Source: SLRI01 sp964402505 (lineage in GTDB: Bacteria > Pseudomonadota > Alphaproteobacteria > Geminicoccales > Geminicoccaceae). From it: DNA of 64,000 nucleotides. Below are positions 59,026 through 64,000 of this stretch, piece by piece. The stretch spans positions 1-64,000 of the forward strand of contig CAYOCP010000024.1 of NCBI GenBank assembly GCA_964402505.1. Direction: 5' to 3'. The notes beneath the pieces were generated by a model that worked only from the letters and a program-made list of their open reading frames with translations, was not told the origin of the DNA and ran no database searches. Made by a program: the position numbers and the translations under genes. The first letter of the stretch is position 1. Every line of letters starts with the position of its first letter.

Positions 59026-61022
59026 GCGGCGCCTTCGGCCTCGTCGAGTGGTTCCGCCCGGGCGATCATGCGCGGGTCGAGGCGAGCCTCGAGCGGCTGC
59101 GCCGGCTGCGCTGCGCTCGCCTGCGCACGCATCTCTCCTGGGCGGACTACCACGGCGAGGGCGGGCGCGGCTGGTACGACTGGCTGCTGCCGCGGCTGGC
59201 GGACGAGGTGGAGCTTCTGCCCTGCCTGCACTACACGCCGCCCTCGCTCTCGGAGACCGGTGCGGTCGCGGGGCCGCCGCGCGACCTCAGGGCGTTCGCC
59301 GACTTCCTCGATCACGTGGTGGAGCGGCACGGCCGGCATTTCGCCACGGTCGAGCTCTGGAACGAGCCGAACAACCTGCTCGACTGGGACTGGCGGGTCG
59401 ATCCCGACTGGATGAAGTTCGCGACCATGATCGGTGCCGCGGCCCATTGGGGGCGGCGGCTCGGCAAGCGGGTGGTGCTGGGCGGCCCCTGCCCGGTCGA
59501 CATGCACTGGATCGAGCTCATGGGCAGGCGCGGCGTGCTCGCCGAGATCGACGCGCTCGGCCTGCACGGCTTTCCCGGAACCTGGGATTCCGAGGCGGCG
59601 GGCTGGCCCGGCTGGGACGGCCTCGCCAGGGAGGTGCCGGCGGTTCTGGAGCGGTACAACCCTGCTGTCGAGCTCTGGGTGACCGAGGCCGGCTACGCCA
59701 CCTGGCGGCACGACGAGGCGCTTCAGGCCAGGGCCTTCCTCGACCTGCAGCGGGCGCCCTTCGCCCGCTTCTATTGGTACATGCTGCAGGATCTGGCTGA
59801 CGACGTCGCCGTCCAGGAGGGACCGCGCTTCGACGAGCGGCACTACCACATGGGGCTGTTCGACAAGGCGGGCCGGCCCAAGCTCCTGGCGCGCCTGCTC
59901 GCCGAGGGCGGGCCCGCCCGGGTGGCCGAGGTGATCGAGCGCGCGCCGCCGGCACCCGCCATCGTCGGCACCCGGCCGGTGCTGGTGACCGGCGGGGCCG
60001 GCTTCATCGGGTCCAATCTGGCCGACCGGCTGGCCGCCGAGGGCGAGCACGTGCTGGTGCTGGATTCGCTGGCGCGGCCGGGGGTCGAGCGCAACCTCGC
60101 CTGGCTCGAGCAGCGGCACCGGCGACACGTGTCGTCGGCGCTGGTCGATGTCCGCGACCGGGACGGCATGGCGGCGGCGGCGGGCGAGGCGGCGGCGGTC
60201 TTCCACCTCGCGGCTCAGACGGCGGTGACGACGAGCCTCGTCGATCCCGAGGGCGACTTCGCCGTCAATCTCGCCGGGACGATCAATCTCCTCGAAGCCG
60301 TGCGCCGCCGCCCCGTGCCGGTGATCATGGCCTCGACCAACAAGGTCTACGGCGATCTCGCCGATGTCGATCTGGTGCTGGAAGGGGAGATGTGGCTGCC
60401 GCAGGATCCGCGGCTGCGGTGCCACGGCATCGACGAGGCGCGGGCCCTTTCGTTCCACACTCCCTACGGCTGCTCCAAGGGTGCGGCGGACCAGTACGTG
60501 CTCGACTACGCCCGCAGCTTCGCCGTGCCGACGGCGGTCCTGCGGATGAGCTGCATCTATGGTCCGCGCCAGCTCGGCACGGAGGACCAGGGCTGGGTGG
60601 CGCATTTTCTCATCCGTTCCCTCGAGGGCCAGCCGATCACCATCTTCGGCGACGGGCGGCAGGTGCGCGACGTGCTGTTCGTCGACGACGCCGTCGCCGC
60701 CTATCTGGGGCTGTGGCGGGCCATTGGCGGGGTCGCCGGACGGGCCTTCAACCTGGGTGGCGGTGCGGCCAATGCGGTCAGCCTGCGGCAGGTGCTGCGG
60801 GCGATCGGCGAGCTCGCCGGGACGACGGTCGAGGTCGGCTACGGCGACTGGCGGCCGGGCGACCAGCGCTGGTACGTCTCCGACACGCGCTCCTTGCGCG
60901 CCACCATCGACCTGCCGCGGCCGCTCGGCTGGCGCGCCGGTCTCGAGCGGCTGGCCTGGTGGCTGCGGACGGGCGGGCGCGATGCCGAGCCTGCCTTGGG
61001 GCCGGTGGCGGAGGTGGTCTGA
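59022..61022 (+). CDS. glycoside hydrolase-like domain fused to nucleotide-sugar epimerase
   Basis: The protein has 666 residues. The N-terminal part (1-300) is a clan A-like TIM barrel with acid/base Glu115 in ELWNEPNNL and a likely nucleophile Glu222 in WVTEAGY. The C-terminal part (about 320-650) is an extended SDR with LVTGGAGFIGSN near 323 and active-site YGCSKGAADQY near 475. STNKVYGD near 435 resembles CDP-paratose 2-epimerase-like enzymes. The fusion links a hydrolase fold to sugar-nucleotide interconversion. No signal peptide is present, so the hydrolase half would be cytoplasmic, which is unusual. It overlaps both neighbours by 1-4 bases. Confidence 0.82.
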   Translation: MSGAFGLVEWFRPGDHARVEASLERLRRLRCARLRTHLSWADYHGEGGRGWYDWLLPRLADEVELLPCLHYTPPSLSETGAVAGPPRDLRAFADFLDHVVERHGRHFATVELWNEPNNLLDWDWRVDPDWMKFATMIGAAAHWGRRLGKRVVLGGPCPVDMHWIELMGRRGVLAEIDALGLHGFPGTWDSEAAGWPGWDGLAREVPAVLERYNPAVELWVTEAGYATWRHDEALQARAFLDLQRAPFARFYWYMLQDLADDVAVQEGPRFDERHYHMGLFDKAGRPKLLARLLAEGGPARVAEVIERAPPAPAIVGTRPVLVTGGAGFIGSNLADRLAAEGEHVLVLDSLARPGVERNLAWLEQRHRRHVSSALVDVRDRDGMAAAAGEAAAVFHLAAQTAVTTSLVDPEGDFAVNLAGTINLLEAVRRRPVPVIMASTNKVYGDLADVDLVLEGEMWLPQDPRLRCHGIDEARALSFHTPYGCSKGAADQYVLDYARSFAVPTAVLRMSCIYGPRQLGTEDQGWVAHFLIRSLEGQPITIFGDGRQVRDVLFVDDAVAAYLGLWRAIGGVAGRAFNLGGGAANAVSLRQVLRAIGELAGTTVEVGYGDWRPGDQRWYVSDTRSLRATIDLPRPLGWRAGLERLAWWLRTGGRDAEPALGPVAEVV

Positions 61023-62317
61023 TGCGGGTGGCCCTCGTCAATCCCTGCTGGAGCTTCGCCAACAGCATCTATTTCGGCTGCCCCGAGGCGCATCTGCCGC
61101 TCGAGCTCGGCTATGCGGCGGCGCTCCTCGAGGCGGCCGGGCACGAGGTCACGCTGCTCGACGGGCAGCTCGACGGGCTCGCCAACGAGGCGCTGGCGGA
61201 CCGCGTGGCCGAGGCCGGGGCCGACATGACGGTGGTGACGACCGCTCCCACCTATCTCTTCTGGCGCTGCGCCCAGCCGGAGCTGCGGACGCCACGGGCC
61301 TTCCTCGATGCGCTCGGCGGGCGGGGCGGGCGGACGGTGGCGGTCGGGCCGCACGGCTCGGTGACGCCCCGGACGACGCTCAGGAAGCTCGGCGTCGATC
61401 TCGTGGTGCGGGGCGAGTGCGAGGAGGTGATCGCGAGGCTGGCCGAGGCGGGGGGAGAGCCCAACGGCATCGCCGGCACCGCCTGGCTCGACGGCGACGA
61501 CCTCGGATCCGAGGGCGGGCCTGTCGCCGCGACCTTCGTCGATCAGAAGGCGCTGTCCTGGCCGGACGGCTGGATCGCCCGGCACGCCCATCATCACCAT
61601 CGCTTCGATGCCGAGCCCGACCTGCCGGGGGCGGAGGTCGAGGCGTCGCGCGGCTGTCCCTACAGTTGCAGCTTCTGCGCCAAGCTCGACTACCGAGACC
61701 GCTACCGCCGTCGCGATCTCGCGCCGCTTCTCGAGGAGATCGACCGGCTGATCGCGCAGGGGGTGGGCTACATCTACTTCGTCGACGAGATCTTTCTGCC
61801 GCAGAAGCCCCTGCTCGAGGCGCTCGAGGCTCGCGACCTCGTCTTCGGCGTGCAGACGCGCATCGATCTCTGGTCGCCGCCGATGCTGCAGCTCCTGGGC
61901 CGGGCCGGCTGCGTCTCGATCGAGGCCGGAGTGGAGAGCCTGACGCCCGAGGGCCGCGACGCTCTCGACAAGAAATGCCGGTTGGCGACCGACGAGCTGG
62001 CGGAGCGGCTGATCACCGCCCGCCGCTTCGTGCCCTTCGTGCAGGCCAATCTGATCGCCACGGCTGGCGACGATCCGACGCTCGTCGCCCACTGGCGCGA
62101 GCGGCTGCGCGGCGCCGGTGTCTGGGCCAACGATCCCGTGCCGCTCTACCCCTATCCGAGCTCGCCGGACTACTGGCGGCGCTGGGGTGCGCCGGACGAC
62201 GCGGCCTGGGAGCGGGCGCACGAGCACTACCTCGCCCAGTTCGAGCGGTTCAGCGACATCCAGGATCAGCGCCCGTTGCCGCTGCCGGAGCTGGAGGCGG
62301 CATGCCGGCGTGCGTGA
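61022..62317 (+). CDS. B12-binding-domain radical SAM protein
   Basis: The 431-residue protein has an N-terminal Rossmann, cobalamin-binding-like domain (1-150). It lacks the classical DxHxxG motif (LLDGQLDG is in its place). The radical SAM domain follows, with the cluster motif Cys212-x3-Cys216-x2-Cys219 in SRGCPYSCSFCAKLDYR. YFVDEIFLP lies near 260 and IEAGVESLTP near 300. I recall a TIGRFAM of this kind tied to oligosaccharide clusters (Rta_06880-like), which fits the neighbours. The reaction is unknown. The start is inside the TGATG junction. Confidence 0.8.
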   Translation: MRVALVNPCWSFANSIYFGCPEAHLPLELGYAAALLEAAGHEVTLLDGQLDGLANEALADRVAEAGADMTVVTTAPTYLFWRCAQPELRTPRAFLDALGGRGGRTVAVGPHGSVTPRTTLRKLGVDLVVRGECEEVIARLAEAGGEPNGIAGTAWLDGDDLGSEGGPVAATFVDQKALSWPDGWIARHAHHHHRFDAEPDLPGAEVEASRGCPYSCSFCAKLDYRDRYRRRDLAPLLEEIDRLIAQGVGYIYFVDEIFLPQKPLLEALEARDLVFGVQTRIDLWSPPMLQLLGRAGCVSIEAGVESLTPEGRDALDKKCRLATDELAERLITARRFVPFVQANLIATAGDDPTLVAHWRERLRGAGVWANDPVPLYPYPSSPDYWRRWGAPDDAAWERAHEHYLAQFERFSDIQDQRPLPLPELEAACRRA

Positions 62318-63426
62318 AGGGCGGGCGGTGCCGCCTTCTTCTGACCGCGGATGCGGTTGGCGGGGTGTGGACCTGGGCGCTCGATCTCGCCGCCGCCGCC
62401 ATCGCCCGCGGCTATCGGGTGCGGCTTCTGATCCTCGGCCCGCGGCCCTCGCCGGAGAGGAAGCGGCAGGCGGCGGCCATTATCGGACTCGAGTTGGTGG
62501 AGACGGATCTGCCGCTCGAATGGACGGCGGCGAACCCGGCCGAGGTTCTGGAGGCCTCGGCGAGGCTGACGGATCTGGTCGCCGCGCACGAGCCGGATCT
62601 CGTCCATTTGAGCAACCCGGCCCTCGCCGCCGAGGGTCCGTGGCCCATGCCGCTGGTCGAGACCTTGCACAGTTGCGTCGCCACCTGGTGGGCCGCCCTG
62701 CACCGGGATCTGGCGATGCCGGACGACCTCAGGTGGCGGCAAGAGCTCGTGGGCCGAGGCCTCGCCAGGGCCCGGACCGTGACCGTGCCGAGCCTCAGCT
62801 TCGCCCAGGCGGCGAGCGCCGTTTATCCGGACATCGTCTTCGAGGTGGTCAAGAACGGCCGCCATGCGAACGGCTTCGCGCCGACGGGCCGGCCGCGGGC
62901 GCGGGTGCTCGCCGCCGGACGCCTCTGGGACGAGGCCAAGAACATGGCTACGCTCGACGCCGCCGCCGCCCGCCTGACGCTGCCCGTCGAGGCGGCGGGG
63001 CCGGTCGAGGGGCCGAACGGTGCGAGGATCGAGCTGCCGCATCTTCGCCTTCTGGGCGAGCTCGGGGCGGGTGCCATGCGGCAGAAGCTGGCGCGGACCG
63101 CGGTCTATGTCTCGCCGGCGCGTTTCGAGCCCTTCGGCCTCGGCGTGCTCGAGGCGGCACAGGTCGGCTGCGCGCTGCTGCTCTCCGACATACCGGTGCA
63201 TCGCGAGCTCTGGGACGGCGCGGCACAGTTCTTCGAGGCGGAGGATGCGGCCTCGCTGGCGCGCGCCATCGAGGCGCTGATGGACGATCCGGCCTGGGTC
63301 GAGCGGCTCGGCGGGGCGGCGCGGTCGCGGGCGGAGCGATACGGCGTCGATGGCATGGCGGCCGGCATGATCGGCCTCTACGAGCGCTTCCTCGCGCCAT
63401 CTTGGGCACCGGATGCCGCTTCATGA
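62302..63426 (+). CDS. family 4 glycosyltransferase
   Basis: The 374-residue GT-B protein has an N-terminal acceptor domain with LLTADAVGGVWTW near 13 and HLSNPALAAEGPWPMPLVETLHS near 95. The donor half has RVLAAGRLWDEAKN near 205 and the EX7E-like region ARFEPFGLGVLEAAQVGCALLLSD near 272-295, typical of GT4 retaining enzymes. ATG 62302 overlaps the radical SAM gene by 16 bases. A GTG at 62314, giving a GTGA overlap, is an equally good start. It lies within the oligosaccharide gene chain. Confidence 0.87.
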   Translation: MPACVKGGRCRLLLTADAVGGVWTWALDLAAAAIARGYRVRLLILGPRPSPERKRQAAAIIGLELVETDLPLEWTAANPAEVLEASARLTDLVAAHEPDLVHLSNPALAAEGPWPMPLVETLHSCVATWWAALHRDLAMPDDLRWRQELVGRGLARARTVTVPSLSFAQAASAVYPDIVFEVVKNGRHANGFAPTGRPRARVLAAGRLWDEAKNMATLDAAAARLTLPVEAAGPVEGPNGARIELPHLRLLGELGAGAMRQKLARTAVYVSPARFEPFGLGVLEAAQVGCALLLSDIPVHRELWDGAAQFFEAEDAASLARAIEALMDDPAWVERLGGAARSRAERYGVDGMAAGMIGLYERFLAPSWAPDAAS

Positions 63427-64000
63427 ACATCGCCTACCTGACCCATTCCCTCGCCTCCTGCTGGAACCACGGCAACGCCCATTTCCTCCGTGGTGTCCTC
63501 AGGGAGCTGGGGCGGCGCGGCCATCGCTGCATCGCCTACGAGCCGGAAGGGGCATGGTCGCTCGAGCATCTGCTCCAGGATCACGGGCCCGAGGCGCTCG
63601 AGGCCTTCGAGAGCGCCTTTCCCGATCTTCGCCGTGCCACCTACGAGGACGCCCAGGCTGCCGAGCGGATCGCCGACGGTGCCGATCTCGTGATCGTCCA
63701 CGAGTGGACGGGCCCCGCCATGGTCGCGGCGCTCGGGCGGCTGCGCGCGCGGGGCGGCCGGTTCACCCTTCTCTTTCACGACACGCATCACCGGGCGGTG
63801 AGCGATCCGGGTGCCATGGGAGCGCTCGACCTCGACGCCTATGACGGCATCCTCGCGTTCGGCGAGAGCCTCGCCGAGGTCTATCGCCGACGGGGCTGGG
63901 GCGAGCGCGTTTTCGTCTGGCACGAGGCGGCGGACACCACGCTCTTCAGGCCGCCCGAGCGCGAGGGGCCGCGCTCCGGCCTCGTCTGGATCGGCAACTG
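63423..64000 (+). CDS. CgeB-like glycosyltransferase (partial, runs off the window)
   Basis: An open frame of 192 codons starts at ATG 63423 (ATGA overlap with the previous gene) and continues past the window end. It begins MNIAYLTHSLASCWNHGNAHF, with FLRGVLRELGRRGHRCIAYEPE following. LVIVHEWTGPAMVAAL occurs near 97 and LLFHDTHHRAV near 120, then FVWHEAADTTLFRP near 170. This is a GT-B N-terminal half resembling the CgeB/spore-glycan family. The C-terminal donor site is not visible. It is the fifth gene of the overlapping chain. Confidence 0.72.
   Translation, partial: MNIAYLTHSLASCWNHGNAHFLRGVLRELGRRGHRCIAYEPEGAWSLEHLLQDHGPEALEAFESAFPDLRRATYEDAQAAERIADGADLVIVHEWTGPAMVAALGRLRARGGRFTLLFHDTHHRAVSDPGAMGALDLDAYDGILAFGESLAEVYRRRGWGERVFVWHEAADTTLFRPPEREGPRSGLVWIGN

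Overview
The window is high-GC bacterial chromosome, and its gene orders point to an alphaproteobacterium, probably of the Rhodospirillales/Geminicoccales type. The order erpA, dGTPase-like, argS, SPOR protein, nagZ, M50 protease, scpA, scpB, tatA, tatB, tatC is an alphaproteobacterial arrangement. So is ispH, thrB, rnhA. One promoter (57541-57565) matches the EcfG general-stress consensus that is specific to this class. Genus-level placement cannot be made from sequence inspection alone.

Layout: (1) 139-5915, minus strand: an exopolysaccharide operon reading BY-kinase/chain-length protein, family 2 glycosyltransferase, sulfotransferase-like protein, O-antigen ligase-like protein. A 288-bp MITE-like inverted-repeat element lies directly upstream. 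(2) 6507-25432: mostly housekeeping genes. They include an amidase, xthA, erpA, dGTPase, argS, SPOR, nagZ, M50 protease, scpAB, tatABC, tRNA-Glu, two RNA-modification enzymes, rpoH, yqgE, a peroxiredoxin, rnhA, thrB and ispH. (3) 25590-30281: a Bcr/CflA-type MFS exporter with a MarR regulator, then korAB (2-oxoacid:ferredoxin oxidoreductase). (4) 30389-45806: a roughly 15-kb co-oriented catabolic cluster, interrupted only by one antisense DUF29 gene. (5) 45848-46155: two abutting tandem-repeat arrays in front of cydAB and a small DUF2474 subunit. (6) 48896-52938: a sugar/nucleoside-type ABC importer without its ATPase, and a divergent nucleoside hydrolase. (7) 53054-57428: CHASE2 cyclase, FecR-domain protein and a His-rich TPR protein. 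(8) 57610-64000: a small stress-type protein with an EcfG promoter, then an oligosaccharide cluster of a nucleotide-sugar epimerase, a glycoside hydrolase-epimerase fusion, a radical SAM protein and two glycosyltransferases, the last one cut by the window edge.

The best candidate for an undescribed system is region 4. A molybdenum hydroxylase (FAD subunit, 2Fe-2S plus first molybdopterin half, second molybdopterin half) is followed by a 6-hydroxynicotinate-reductase family protein. This is the gene set and order expected for reductive (anaerobic-type) nicotinate catabolism. The expected enamidase is absent. In its place are an ATP-dependent hydantoinase/oxoprolinase pair (HyuA, HyuB), a branched-chain-type ABC importer, and two conserved families of unknown role (UPF0280, AA_synth). 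The inferred route is import of an N-heterocyclic carboxylate, hydroxylation, ferredoxin-dependent ring reduction, then ATP-driven lactam opening. KorAB just upstream could supply reduced ferredoxin. The molybdopterin subunit is split by one in-frame TAG, at about the place where the Eubacterium barkeri nicotinate dehydrogenase is split into NdhL and NdhM.

Functions are read from motifs and remembered family features; no database search was run. Start codons were chosen from spacing, overlaps and Shine-Dalgarno-like sequences, and several remain uncertain.
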